NCBI RefSeq assembly: GCF_902493135.1
Contig: NZ_CABUOD010000018.1
Location: forward strand, 1 to 64,000
DNA from: an uncultured Parabacteroides sp.
GTDB lineage: Bacteria > Bacteroidota > Bacteroidia > Bacteroidales > Tannerellaceae
Direction of reading: 5' to 3'
DNA length: 64,000 bases
Every line of letters starts with the position of its first letter. The first letter of the stretch is position 1. Both the position numbers and the translations under genes were made by a program. Positions 18,701-26,926 of the stretch are shown here, one piece after another. A model generated the notes under the pieces. The model ran no database searches and was not told the origin of the DNA. It saw nothing but the letters and a program-made list of their open reading frames with translations.

Positions 18701-18852
18701 CCATTCATCGTTTGCTTGTCTACAACAGCCACACCGATCATCGGCAAACCGTCTTCGGTAGAAATTACGACACCCGACACAGTCTTTTCCTGCGCCATCA
18801 GCAAATGCCCCCATAAGGACAATACAAAAAGAATCCAAAAGAACCTCTTCAT
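15751..18852 (-). CDS. SusC/RagA-type TonB-dependent transporter
   Basis: The 1033-residue protein has a signal peptide (MKRFFWILFVLSLWGHLLMAQ) and a carboxypeptidase-regulatory-like domain (~24-95). A TonB-box segment IDEVMVVAYGTGKK follows at ~103-115, then a plug with IMIRGIGSMNASSSPLYVVDG and a large barrel ending FGLQLNL. The ATG at 18852 was chosen over one 13 codons upstream because it begins a proper signal peptide. It pairs with the SusD gene downstream. About 100 bp upstream begins invertible segment B, whose promoter reads toward this gene in the sequenced state. Confidence 0.93.
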   Translation of the reverse strand: MKRFFWILFVLSLWGHLLMAQEKTVSGVVISTEDGLPMIGVAVVDKQTMNGVTTNEKGEFSMNVSPRTKTLHLSYLGYKTKEVSITGRSMKIEMEPDMVAIDEVMVVAYGTGKKSTFTGSASVVKKESLEKIKASNITQALQGQSSGVQVVNNSGEPGADATIMIRGIGSMNASSSPLYVVDGTAYDGYLNAINPNDIESMTILKDASATALYGSRAANGVVMITTRKGASEKGQINFRSTWGFSSLAVDLPRALSPNEFTELTWLALKNGYMDNKGVSAEEAAQYATGALGNELKLNPYNMANPVGLDGKIDPNAQLLYSGDWRNELLKSRLRQEYTVDFSGKSNKADYFLSAGYLNDKGVFSTQKFERFSARANLNYEVKKWLKVGANINLSHSVREMSAGETTVWFLRTVPSNYPIYEWDANAQGYKKDSNGDLVYDYGDNRQSWIGWNPLADAVYNPSPWMHDDVSMRTYFEIKFLPELTWRTNLSVDFYQYTYDGYTNGEHGFAAGYGGEAYKESDRNFAYTVNNLLTYNKSFGDHTLTVLLGQEAYSTHYKNLSASKRGFPFNGLTEINAASKMNSMSSYYNKYRLLSWFSRAEYDYNDRYYVSASFRTDGSSRFHPDSRWGKFWSVGASWRISNEKFMQPYKDWLDNLKLKASYGAVGNDNLGTYYAYQGLYATGNNDYNNAGVMISRLPNKTLKWESNMQFNVGVDFAVFNKLSGSFEWFNRKSKDLLFTMPMAPSTGFSGIDRNIGDVKNYGIEFSLNYAAISTKDFKWTVDLNGTSYKNRITKLPQEEMNSGYFKWREGESRYNFWGVEYAGVNPETGNDQYWQNIYETNEAGEKVLVRRVKTEDLNALTSDNQKKYLGDAIPKLFGGFTNNFSYKGIDLSFMIYYSFGGKLYDGDYSQMMAYRTGYSMHPDMLDAWTPENTDAKFPRLSTAYANTMGSYSSKFLYNNTFARLRNVTLGYTLPKSLTSKFQVNSLRFFVQGDNLLTVGSAAKRGTDPEQSVSGTTSNRFPVTKSVSFGLQLNL

Positions 18853-18951
18853 AATCAATCGATTTAAATGATACATACAAGTAAAGTACATTGACCTGTA
18901 AAAACATTTTCCTTCAATTAAGGTATATAGAGCATTAACGATCCCTAATTA

Positions 18952-19234
18952 AAGGACGTAGTTCTAACAGGACGTTGTATTCGACACACTAATAAGCGCA
19001 AATATATTAAATTTATAATTAAACAAACTAAAATAAGATATTTTTTAACCGTAAAGACTAAAAAATATTCAGATTATAAAACAACAGGGAGAAGCCGGAT
19101 GCTGGTTTCAAGACTTTTTTCTACCGAGTCTATACCTTGAATATAAAAGGATGATTTCATAATCTCGCCCTCCGATAGTCCGGGAGACCGATTGCAAACG
19201 TCGTCCCACCAAGTTCTGTTAGAACTACGTCCTT
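18952..19234. promoter_or_regulatory. invertible promoter segment B (ON for the second SusCD pair)
   Basis: Perfect 19-bp inverted repeats (AAGGACGTAGTTCTAACAG at 18952-18970 and its complement at 19216-19234) flank 245 bp. The right end holds the complete dyad AGTTC-TGTTA-GAACT (19212-19226). The left end has one altered half (GGACG). Inside, a minus-strand -7 box (CAAATATA on plus, 18999-19006) and CAAA at 19024-19027 form a promoter reading toward susC at 18852. After inversion the promoter would face the threonine operon. The repeats are related to those of segment A. Confidence 0.8.
18999..19027 (-). promoter_or_regulatory. promoter inside invertible segment B
   Basis: Read on minus: TTTG at 19027-19024, 17 bp, then TATATTTG at 19006-18999. 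The spacing is 2 bp short of ideal. Predicted start of transcription is near 18992, giving a leader of about 140 nt before susC. Confidence 0.55.
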
Positions 19235-19356
19235 CTTTTTGGCGTGATATCGAACTTTTTTCTGTCAAATTTCAACTTTCAGCTAAAAAAACACTTGCAT
19301 TTGAAAAATAATGCGTAATATTGCCGACGCAAATATAAACACAAGAAAAATCGCAA

Positions 19357-19419
19357 ATGACATTAACAGGTTTCACATATCATACCTGGGCACTGACAAT
19401 GACCCCTTGGGGGGTTTAG
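19357..19419 (+). CDS. thrL: threonine-rich leader peptide (thr operon)
   Basis: A 20-codon frame encodes MTLTGFTYHTWALTMTPWGV. Six of twenty residues are threonine, and the stop TAG lies just before an attenuator-like hairpin set. It has no domain and should act in cis by ribosome stalling when charged tRNA-Thr is scarce, controlling thrA transcription downstream. A weak promoter (TAATATTG at 19311-19318 with TTG upstream) would start the leader RNA about 30 nt before this frame. The role is inferred from position and composition; the symbol follows the functional analogue in enterobacteria, not homology. Confidence 0.6.
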   Translation: MTLTGFTYHTWALTMTPWGV

Positions 19420-19433
19420 CAAATACAAATAAA

Positions 19434-19496
19434 CAAGTGCGGAGACCACGTCCCGCTTTGTTGCAATTCTCACATTGCACTTGCGTTTCTTTTTTC
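19434..19496 (+). terminator. attenuator terminator of the thr operon with alternative hairpins
   Basis: CAAGTGC (19434-19440) can pair with GCACTTG (19477-19483), followed by TTTCTTTTTT (19486-19495), a Rho-independent terminator. Two competing hairpins use the same bases: AAGTGCGG with CCCGCTT (19435-19442 with 19452-19458) and TGCAAT with ATTGCA (19462-19467 with 19474-19479). Either would block the terminator, the logic of transcription attenuation. Confidence 0.6.
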
Positions 19497-19606
19497 AAAT
19501 CAATCAATAAATTAGTAAATAACTGACATTCTCAAACCGGCAGGCAGTTCCGTTTATAAGCTGCCGATTGTCGATTGCCGATTGTCAACTAAATAAATAC
19601 ATATCG

Positions 19607-22045
19607 ATGAAAGTATTGAAATTCGGCGGAACATCCGTAGGTTCCGTGGATAGCATCCTGAGTGTAAAGAAGATAGTAGAGGCTATTGAAGAGCCTGTAA
19701 TCGTCGTAGTATCCGCCTTAGGGGGGATTACGGACAAACTGCTGAAGACAGCCTCGATGGCAACAAACGGAGATGTAGCCTACGAAAGAGAGTTTTCCGA
19801 AATCGTCACCCGCCATCTCGACGTCATACAAGGTGTTATCCCTGACAAAACAAAGCGGATCGAAGTGCAGAAGCAAGTGATGGCTTTGCTCGACGAACTG
19901 GGGAATATTTACAAAGGTGTGTACCTCATCAACGACCTGTCGGCCAAGACTTCCGACACGATCGTCAGCTACGGCGAGCGTATCTCCTCGCTGATCGTTT
20001 CGAATGTGATAAACGAAGCGAAACTGTTCGACTCGCGCAAATTCATCAAGACGGTCAAACAGTTCAACAAGCATATCGTCGATTTCGAATCGACTAACAA
20101 ACTGATCGAAGAGACATTCAACCCGTTGCCCAAAGTTTCGTTGGTTCCCGGTTTCATCTCTTCCAGCAAGGAAGGAGAAGTGACCAACCTCGGACGAGGA
20201 GGCTCCGACTATACCGCCTCCATCCTGGCGACAGCTTTAGGTGCACGCCGGCTGGAGATATGGACGGATGTGGACGGCTTCATGACAGCCGATCCGCGTG
20301 TGATCAGTTCGGCCTACGTCATCGACCGGCTGACCTTTACGGAAGCGATGGAGCTGTGTAACTTCGGAGCGAAGGTGATTTATCCTCCAACGATCTACCC
20401 GGTTTATCACAAAAACATACCGATCCGCATCCTGAACACCTTCAACCCGACCGCAAGGGGTACTTACATCTCCAAAGAACGGGTGCAGGATGACAGCAAA
20501 GCGATCATCAAAGGGATCTCGTCCATCAACGACACCTGCCTGATCACGGTGCAAGGTCTGGGCATGGTCGGCGTAATCGGCGTCAACTACCGTATTTTCA
20601 AAACATTGGCCAAGAACGGCATCAGTGTGTTCATGGTATCGCAGGCCAGTTCGGAGAACAACACGACATTTGCCGTCCGGAATGCGGATGCGGACCTGGC
20701 GGTAAAAGTCCTGGACGAAGAGTTCGCACTCGAACGCGCCCAGGGCGACATGAGCGACACGGTGGCGGAAAAAGACCTGGCTACCGTCGCCATCGTAGGC
20801 GAAAACATGAAACGCACACCGGGTATTGCCGGCAGATTGTTCGGGACGCTGGGCAGCGCAGGTATCAGCGTGATCGCCTGTGCACAGGGAGCATCCGAAA
20901 CGAACATTTCGTTCGTCATCAAGCTGAAATACCTGCGCAAGGCATTGAACTCCATCCATGATTCGTTTTTTCTCTCCCAATACAAGGTGCTGAACCTTTT
21001 CATCGCCGGCGTAGGTACGGTCGGAGGCAACCTGTTGGAACAGATCCGCATCCAGCAACCGAAACTGATGCAACAGAACGGGCTGAAACTGAATGTGGTC
21101 GGCATAGCCAACAGCAAGCATGCCATCTTCTGCCGCGAAGGGCTGAAACTGGAGACCTGTATCGACGAATTGAAAAAGAACGGGCAGGAAAGCTCGCCCG
21201 AACATCTGAAAGAAGAGATCCTGAAGATGAATATCTTTAACTCGGTATTCGTGGACTGCACGGCCAACCAAGCAGTCTCCGACCTTTACGAGGAATTGCT
21301 GAACAACAACGTATCGGTCGTTGCGGCAAACAAGATCGCCGCATCTTCTTCATACGAAAACTATATCAAACTGAAAGAAACGGCCCGCCACCGCGGCATC
21401 AAGTTCCTCTTCGAAACGAACGTCGGAGCCGGACTGCCGATCATCAACACGATGAACGACCTGATCAACAGCGGCGACCATATCCTGAAACTGGAGGCTG
21501 TCCTTTCCGGCACACTCAATTATATCTTCAATACGTTGAGTGCCGACATTCCTTTCAGCAAAGCGATCATGATGGCAAAAGAAGAAGGATATTCCGAACC
21601 GGACCCCCGTATCGACCTGAGCGGAAAAGACGTGATACGCAAATTAGTGATCCTCGCACGTGAAGCCGGTTACAAGGTGGAACAGGAAGATGTGAAGCGC
21701 AACCTTTTCATTCCCGAAAGCTATTTCGAAGGTTCGCTGGACGATTTCTGGCGCAACATACAAGGTCTGGATGCCCGGTTCGAAGAGAAGCGCCAGCAGT
21801 TGGAAGCGGAAGACAAGCGTTTCCGATTCGTCGCCAAGATGGAAAACGGCGCCTGCGAAGTCGGTTTGCAGGAAGTCGATGCACACCACCCGTTCTACGA
21901 ACTGGAGGGCAGCAACAACATCATCATGATCTCTACCGAACGATACCACGAGTATCCTATGATCATCAAAGGCTATGGAGCCGGAGCCGACGTTACGGCG
22001 GCCGGAGTCTTCGCCGATATTATTTCGATCGCTAACATTCGATAA
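19607..22045 (+). CDS. thrA: bifunctional aspartate kinase / homoserine dehydrogenase
   Basis: The 812-residue enzyme catalyses the first and third steps from aspartate to threonine and methionine. The kinase domain starts KFGGTSVGS (~4-12), with GFISSSKEGEVTNLGRGGSDYTA around 195. Two ACT domains for threonine feedback lie at ~310-460, and the homoserine dehydrogenase domain begins FIAGVGTVGGNLL (~465). It has the lysine-containing EGYSEPDPRIDLSGKDV segment near 670. ATG 19607 was chosen because the kinase motif starts there; the 13-codon extension lacks homology. It heads the operon with apgM and thrC. Confidence 0.95.
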   Translation: MKVLKFGGTSVGSVDSILSVKKIVEAIEEPVIVVVSALGGITDKLLKTASMATNGDVAYEREFSEIVTRHLDVIQGVIPDKTKRIEVQKQVMALLDELGNIYKGVYLINDLSAKTSDTIVSYGERISSLIVSNVINEAKLFDSRKFIKTVKQFNKHIVDFESTNKLIEETFNPLPKVSLVPGFISSSKEGEVTNLGRGGSDYTASILATALGARRLEIWTDVDGFMTADPRVISSAYVIDRLTFTEAMELCNFGAKVIYPPTIYPVYHKNIPIRILNTFNPTARGTYISKERVQDDSKAIIKGISSINDTCLITVQGLGMVGVIGVNYRIFKTLAKNGISVFMVSQASSENNTTFAVRNADADLAVKVLDEEFALERAQGDMSDTVAEKDLATVAIVGENMKRTPGIAGRLFGTLGSAGISVIACAQGASETNISFVIKLKYLRKALNSIHDSFFLSQYKVLNLFIAGVGTVGGNLLEQIRIQQPKLMQQNGLKLNVVGIANSKHAIFCREGLKLETCIDELKKNGQESSPEHLKEEILKMNIFNSVFVDCTANQAVSDLYEELLNNNVSVVAANKIAASSSYENYIKLKETARHRGIKFLFETNVGAGLPIINTMNDLINSGDHILKLEAVLSGTLNYIFNTLSADIPFSKAIMMAKEEGYSEPDPRIDLSGKDVIRKLVILAREAGYKVEQEDVKRNLFIPESYFEGSLDDFWRNIQGLDARFEEKRQQLEAEDKRFRFVAKMENGACEVGLQEVDAHHPFYELEGSNNIIMISTERYHEYPMIIKGYGAGADVTAAGVFADIISIANIR

Positions 22046-22048
22046 ATT

Positions 22049-23251
22049 ATGAAAAGCATCATCATTTTAGGAGACGGTATGGCCGACGAGCCGATAGAGG
22101 CTTTGGGCGGCAAGACACCGATGCAGTATGCGGACACTCCCTATATGGACAAGCTGGCCGAGCTGGGCGTTACCGGACGTATGAAGACCGTTGCCGACGG
22201 TTTCCATCCGGGAAGCGAAGTGGCGAATATGGCCGTGCTGGGCTACGACCTCCCGACCGTCTACGAAGGACGGGGCGTGCTGGAAGCAGCCAGCATCGGA
22301 TATGACCTGAAACCGGGGGAAATGGCCATGCGCTGTAACCTGATCTGCGTAGAGGGCGATATCCTGAAGAACCATTCATCCGGCCATATCACTACGGAAG
22401 AAGCGGACGAGTTGATCCGCTTCCTGAATGAGAAATTAGGATCCGACCGCATACAGTTCTACACCGGCGTGTCTTACCGTAACCTGTTAGTGGTGAAAGG
22501 GGGCGACAAACGTCTGGATTGCACCCCGCCGCACGATGTGCCTCTCCATCCTTTCCGCCCCCTGATGATCAGACCGGAAGTACCCGAAGCGCAAGAGACG
22601 GCCGATCTGCTGAACGGCCTGATCCTGAAATCGCAGGAGATACTGAAAGACCATCCCGTCAACCTTCGGCGCATCGCAGCCGGAAAAGACCCTGCAAACA
22701 GCATATGGCCCTGGTCACCGGGATATCGTCCGGCTATGCAGACCATGCAGGAAATGTATGGCTTCAAGCAGGGCTCCGTCATCTCGGCCGTCGACCTGAT
22801 ACGAGGCATAGGCGTTTATGCCGGCCTGAAAGTGATTGACGTGGAAGGGGCTACCGGACTCTACGATACGAACTACGAAGGAAAGGCGCATGCCGCCCTC
22901 GAAGCACTGAAGACAAACGACTTTGTCTACCTCCACGTCGAAGCCAGCGACGAAGCCGGACACGAAGGGGATGTCGGCCTGAAGATCCGGACCATCGAGA
23001 ATCTGGACAAACGGGCCATCGGCATCATCTTCGAAGAGTTGCAGAAATGGGATGAACCGGTGGCGATTGCCGTCCTGCCCGACCATCCGACTCCTTGCTC
23101 CATCCGTACACATACGAACACTCCCGTCCCTTTCCTTATCTATAAACCGGGACAAGAGCCTGACAGCGTGACGCGTTTCGACGAGTTCTCCGTACTGGAA
23201 GGAAAATACGGCATATTGGAAAAAGACGAATTTATAAAAGAATTAGTATGA
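22049..23251 (+). CDS. apgM: ApgM-type phosphoglycerate mutase / probable homoserine kinase
   Basis: The 400-residue protein belongs to the archaeal-type cofactor-independent phosphoglycerate mutase family of the alkaline-phosphatase fold. IILGDGMADEP near the start gives the metal site, and HPGSEVANMAVLGYD (~57-71) contains the catalytic serine. DEAGHEGD (~292) and LPDHPTPC (~350) supply further metal ligands. It lies 3 bp after thrA and overlaps thrC by 4 bp, exactly where homoserine kinase is needed. No other homoserine kinase is in the operon. The family branch has been proposed to be that enzyme, so this role is favoured over glycolysis. Confidence 0.85.
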   Translation: MKSIIILGDGMADEPIEALGGKTPMQYADTPYMDKLAELGVTGRMKTVADGFHPGSEVANMAVLGYDLPTVYEGRGVLEAASIGYDLKPGEMAMRCNLICVEGDILKNHSSGHITTEEADELIRFLNEKLGSDRIQFYTGVSYRNLLVVKGGDKRLDCTPPHDVPLHPFRPLMIRPEVPEAQETADLLNGLILKSQEILKDHPVNLRRIAAGKDPANSIWPWSPGYRPAMQTMQEMYGFKQGSVISAVDLIRGIGVYAGLKVIDVEGATGLYDTNYEGKAHAALEALKTNDFVYLHVEASDEAGHEGDVGLKIRTIENLDKRAIGIIFEELQKWDEPVAIAVLPDHPTPCSIRTHTNTPVPFLIYKPGQEPDSVTRFDEFSVLEGKYGILEKDEFIKELV

Positions 23252-24561
23252 AATATTACAGCACGAACAAACAAACTCCGCTCGCCTCACTGGAAGAAGC
23301 CGTCGTAAAAGGTCTTGCCGGAGACAAAGGTTTATATATGCCGGAACACATCCGGCCTTTGGACAAGGATGTGATCTCCGGTCTCAAAAACAAATCGTTC
23401 CATGAAATCGCCTGTACGGTAGCACGGGCTTTCTTCGGGGAAGATATAGAACCGGAAACGCTCGATGCAATCGTCCGGGACACGTTGTCGTTCGAGACGC
23501 CGGTCGTCCCTGTACGCGACAATATCTACAGCCTCGAACTATTCCACGGCCCGACTTTAGCATTCAAGGATGTAGGGGGACGTTTCATGGCCCGCCTGTT
23601 AGGATATTTCATCAAGAAAGAGGGGTTGAAGCAAGTGAACGTGTTGGTGGCCACTTCCGGTGATACGGGAAGTGCCGTTGCAAACGGCTTTCTCGGCGTA
23701 CCGGGCATTCACGTGTACGTGCTCTATCCGAAAGGGAAAGTGAGCCCGATCCAGGAATGCCAGTTCACCACGCTCGGACGGAACATCACGGCATTAGAAG
23801 TAGACGGGACGTTCGACGACTGCCAGGCATTGGTCAAATCCGCCTTTATGGATGAAGAGTTGAACCGCCACATGAAGCTGACATCAGCCAACTCCATCAA
23901 TGTGGCGCGTTTCCTTCCGCAATCTTTCTACTATTTCAACGCGTATGCACAATTGGATAAAGCGGGCAAAGCGGACGAACTGGTCGTATCCGTCCCCAGC
24001 GGGAACTTCGGCAATATCACTGCCGGATTGTTCGCACACCGGATGGGGTTGCCTATCAAACGCTTCGTGGCTGCCAATAACCGCAACGATGTATTCCTGG
24101 AATATCTCCGCACGGGTGTCTACACGCCACGTCCTTCCGTTCCGACGATCGCCAATGCGATGGATGTCGGCGATCCGAGCAATTTTGCCCGTATCCTGGA
24201 CCTGTACGGCAAGAGCGGCAACCCGCACGCGGAAATCAGCCAACTGATCGGCGGTTACCGTTTCACGGACGAAGAGATCGGGGTTACCATGAAGCAGGTT
24301 TACGATGAAACGGGTTACGTGTTAGACCCGCACGGCGCTTGCGGCTACCAGGCGTTAATCGAGAATAAACTGGCCCCGAACGAAACGGGCCTGTTCCTCG
24401 AAACCGCACACCCGGCAAAATTCAAAGGGACGGTAGACAAAATACTGGATGCCGACATCGAAATCCCCGCCAAACTGAAAGCCTTCATGCAAGGAGAAAA
24501 GCAAAGCGTAGGGATGGAAAAGGACTTCGGAGCCTTCAAAAGCTACCTGTTGGCACAATAA
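23248..24561 (+). CDS. thrC: threonine synthase
   Basis: The 437-residue PLP enzyme converts O-phosphohomoserine to threonine, the last step of the pathway. The PLP-lysine motif is in FHGPTLAFKDVGGRF (~92-106) and ATSGDTGSAVANGF (~136-149) binds phosphate. The start overlaps the apgM stop (ATGA), showing translational coupling. A strong hairpin follows the stop, so this is the operon's end. Confidence 0.95.
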   Translation: MKYYSTNKQTPLASLEEAVVKGLAGDKGLYMPEHIRPLDKDVISGLKNKSFHEIACTVARAFFGEDIEPETLDAIVRDTLSFETPVVPVRDNIYSLELFHGPTLAFKDVGGRFMARLLGYFIKKEGLKQVNVLVATSGDTGSAVANGFLGVPGIHVYVLYPKGKVSPIQECQFTTLGRNITALEVDGTFDDCQALVKSAFMDEELNRHMKLTSANSINVARFLPQSFYYFNAYAQLDKAGKADELVVSVPSGNFGNITAGLFAHRMGLPIKRFVAANNRNDVFLEYLRTGVYTPRPSVPTIANAMDVGDPSNFARILDLYGKSGNPHAEISQLIGGYRFTDEEIGVTMKQVYDETGYVLDPHGACGYQALIENKLAPNETGLFLETAHPAKFKGTVDKILDADIEIPAKLKAFMQGEKQSVGMEKDFGAFKSYLLAQ

Positions 24562-24582
24562 ACATCCTGCACAAAAATAAAC

Positions 24583-24631
24583 GTCCCGCCATTCAGGGTT
24601 TCGAATTGGTTTTCGCCCTGAATGACGGGAT
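24583..24631. terminator. terminator after thrC
   Basis: GTCCCGCCATTCAGGG pairs with CCCTGAATGACGGGAT around a 17-base loop. It lies between convergent genes and can serve both strands. Confidence 0.8.
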
Positions 24632-24669
24632 GTTTCATGTCTTCGTACTACTTTTTGTAATCCCCCTAT

Positions 24670-25770
24670 TTATCCGATTTCAAAATACTCCTTATAACGG
24701 TCATACAGATGCCCCGCCTGCAAATAGGCGGATTGGGGACTCATGAAATGGGAGAACTCGAAGGTGATCGCCTTGTCGTACTTCTGCCGGGCGGCCGCTT
24801 CGAGTTTCATGCGCAGCTTGTCGAACTTGATCGGGAGGAACTTGATCGGCATGTCCCGGTCAAACGATTCGGCATTCGTCCAGCACTCGATACCGTACTT
24901 ATCCGCCATCTTCTTATTGACACTGAAAAAGGCATCCAATTCATCGTAATCGATATGTCCGTCCTGGAAAGCGCAGGCATCCACGTTCCCCTTGATCCCG
25001 TCGAATATTTCAGACCATTCCTTTTCATGCTGTTCCACAGAGACCGCTTCGGCTTTTGTCAAGTCGCCTCCGGCAGCAGCGACAGCTTTCTTTCCGTCAA
25101 TCCAGGGAGAGATAAGAGTCGGCAGACCGCCTGAGACCTCCTTGCACTGCTTGCCTAAACTGCTGAATGCCGCGATCGCCCCCTTGGTCGCACGGCTGAT
25201 CTCCTGGCAGAGATACCATCCCTGGAAACTCTTATGATGCCCGTATTTCTTCCAGACCTCCTCGATCACATATTTGTTGGATTCGATTTCCCAGGTCAGG
25301 TCGCCCGTATCCCAGTATTTGCCGGAATCGTATAGTCCGAAAAAGAACTTCATCCCGTATTTATCCGACAGACGCAGGTACATGTCAATCAGATCGACCG
25401 AAGGCATATAGCAGCCGAATGTTTTCATCAGATACTCCGAAGGATAGGTGATGAAGTTACGATAACCGCTCCGGATCACGATTACCGTATCGATCCCGAT
25501 CGCTTTCATATAAGCAAAATCCCGATCCCATTCCTTTTCACCCCAATTCTGATGCGGGATATCATGGGATATCTCATCCAAAAAAGTCCCGGATATTTTC
25601 AGCCCTTGCGCCTTCGGAATGATTAGTTTACTTTGGATATTCTCTTCCTTACCGGCTTCCGAACGGCTTGCCGATGCCTTTTCCGCACACGAAGCAAATG
25701 CTCCGGTTGCTAAAACAGCCCCGGTAGCAGAGACTTGCTTGATAAAATCCCTCCTGTTGTGATTCTTCAT
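24670..25770 (-). CDS. DUF4434 family exported protein with twin-arginine-like signal
   Basis: The 366-residue protein begins MKNHNRRDFIKQVSATG, a twin-arginine-like signal, with GAFASC before a possible lipid-anchored cysteine (~28). The mature part has TIM-barrel-like, glycosidase-like features of DUF4434 (GIDTVIVIRSGY, FFFGLYDSGKYWD, WYLCQEISR, and a late SHFMSPQ). It is probably a surface or periplasmic glycan-acting enzyme; the reaction is unknown. ATG 25770 is used because the longer frame starts inside a hydrophobic non-homologous stretch and upstream of the promoter (CAAATATA on plus, 25799-25806). Confidence 0.75.
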   Translation of the reverse strand: MKNHNRRDFIKQVSATGAVLATGAFASCAEKASASRSEAGKEENIQSKLIIPKAQGLKISGTFLDEISHDIPHQNWGEKEWDRDFAYMKAIGIDTVIVIRSGYRNFITYPSEYLMKTFGCYMPSVDLIDMYLRLSDKYGMKFFFGLYDSGKYWDTGDLTWEIESNKYVIEEVWKKYGHHKSFQGWYLCQEISRATKGAIAAFSSLGKQCKEVSGGLPTLISPWIDGKKAVAAAGGDLTKAEAVSVEQHEKEWSEIFDGIKGNVDACAFQDGHIDYDELDAFFSVNKKMADKYGIECWTNAESFDRDMPIKFLPIKFDKLRMKLEAAARQKYDKAITFEFSHFMSPQSAYLQAGHLYDRYKEYFEIG

Positions 25771-25897
25771 GGTAAATATACATTTTTGTCTAACCTCACA
25801 AATATATAAAAATATATTTAGCATTCGTTTTTTTAAACTTTCGGGAAAGAGAAACTGTTTAGAACACAGAAACAAGAAACACAAAAATAGATTCGCT

Positions 25898-26317
25898 ATG
25901 AGTACAACAACAGTAAAAAAATCTGAGAAGAAACAGAGTATGACAAGTTCTTCAAACAAGGAGATCGCTACATTTATCGGAGAACTCTTCTCCTTTAACA
26001 GTAGCCTGAAACTTTATCACTGGCATGTTACCGGCACCGGCAGTTATGCCAAACATATGGCGCTGGACGAAGCAATCGCTTCCCTTTTGGATGTTATCGA
26101 CAGGATCACCGAAACAACTTATGCTTTAGTCGGAGATTTACATATCTCCATCCCCGAAACAAAAACTCCGGACGATATCGCCAAACATGCTTCCGATTTC
26201 TACAACTATGTAGAAAAACATAGGGATCTTTTCCCTGAAGCCTTCTCACAGTCCATCATCGACGACTACCAGGAAGCTATCCAGCAATTGATATACAGGC
26301 TGGTTAGATTGGAATAG
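25898..26317 (+). CDS. DUF5856 ferritin-like (Dps-like) protein
   Basis: The 139-residue helical protein has LYHWHVTGTGSYAKHMALDEA (only in part quoted here) near residue 42, resembling the Dps/ferritin-like first helix with a histidine-containing site. ATG 25898 follows AT-rich DNA and gives a polar, serine-threonine-lysine tail; an upstream in-frame ATG lies in the divergent gene's start region. Family members are of unknown function; DNA protection or iron binding are only possibilities. A terminator follows. Confidence 0.7.
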   Translation: MSTTTVKKSEKKQSMTSSSNKEIATFIGELFSFNSSLKLYHWHVTGTGSYAKHMALDEAIASLLDVIDRITETTYALVGDLHISIPETKTPDDIAKHASDFYNYVEKHRDLFPEAFSQSIIDDYQEAIQQLIYRLVRLE

Positions 26318-26347
26318 ACAATATCTGATCTTTTTTCACCTATAGTA

Positions 26348-26387
26348 AAGGGACTGTCTCGACACCGGGACGGTCCCTTGATTTTTT
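26348..26387 (+). terminator. terminator after the DUF5856 gene
   Basis: AAGGGAC-T-GTC pairs with GAC-G-GTCCCTT and is followed by a run of six Ts. Confidence 0.85.
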
Positions 26388-26403
26388 CAGTACGGGCGAG
26401 ACG

Positions 26404-26841
26404 TCATTCAATGGCCCATTCCTTCATCTCGTACATATCCTGGTATTCCTCCCATTCGGGATCCACCTCCGTATAGATAGAGAGCGGCAACATTTCAAAC
26501 GGAGCCAAGGCTTCGTTCAACCGTTCACCAAAGACGCGGACGGTACGGGTATAATAGACCCAGATCCTCTCTCCTCCTCCGGTATAAACGCCGGTCAGGA
26601 TCGAGAGCTTATCCTTTTCCATTGCTTTACGCAGAGCTTCCTGCACCTCCTCCATCTTTCCGGCAAGCGCTTCGGAAGGCATTCCTTTGTCGTCACCTTC
26701 ATATTTCCAGGTGATTTCCACCCGTTCCTTGAACTTGCCCGACTGTAAAAATCCGGTTAATTCATCACGACCGGAAACGGTGACCAGTTGTCCGGATTCA
26801 TTCTCTGAAAGAGCGGTAAACCACTCGTTGCTTAATCTCAT
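26404..26841 (-). CDS. DUF695 domain protein
   Basis: The 145-residue cytoplasmic protein matches the DUF695 pattern, especially the C-terminal RTVRVFGERLNEAL and DPEWEEYQDMYE. No catalytic residues are known. A divergent promoter pair serves it and the GNAT gene: its own -7 box is CAAAAATA on plus at 26861-26868, 20 bp before the start. Confidence 0.7.
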   Translation of the reverse strand: MRLSNEWFTALSENESGQLVTVSGRDELTGFLQSGKFKERVEITWKYEGDDKGMPSEALAGKMEEVQEALRKAMEKDKLSILTGVYTGGGERIWVYYTRTVRVFGERLNEALAPFEMLPLSIYTEVDPEWEEYQDMYEMKEWAIE

Positions 26842-26860
26842 ATCAATATCAATTATTCCA

Positions 26861-26900
26861 CAAAAATAGGGATTATTTTCCTTCTAATGCATTATTTTTG
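26861..26900. promoter_or_regulatory. divergent promoters for the DUF695 and GNAT genes
   Basis: Minus-strand -7 box (CAAAAATA on plus, 26861-26868) and plus-strand -7 box TATTTTTG (26893-26900) lie back to back. The latter is 26 bp before the GNAT start. Confidence 0.55.
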
Positions 26901-26926
26901 CGGCAAGAATACAAGATAAAAGAGAT

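Noticed and set aside
20237..21271. 344-codon open frame on the minus strand
   Set aside because: It is antisense to thrA with no recognisable domain.
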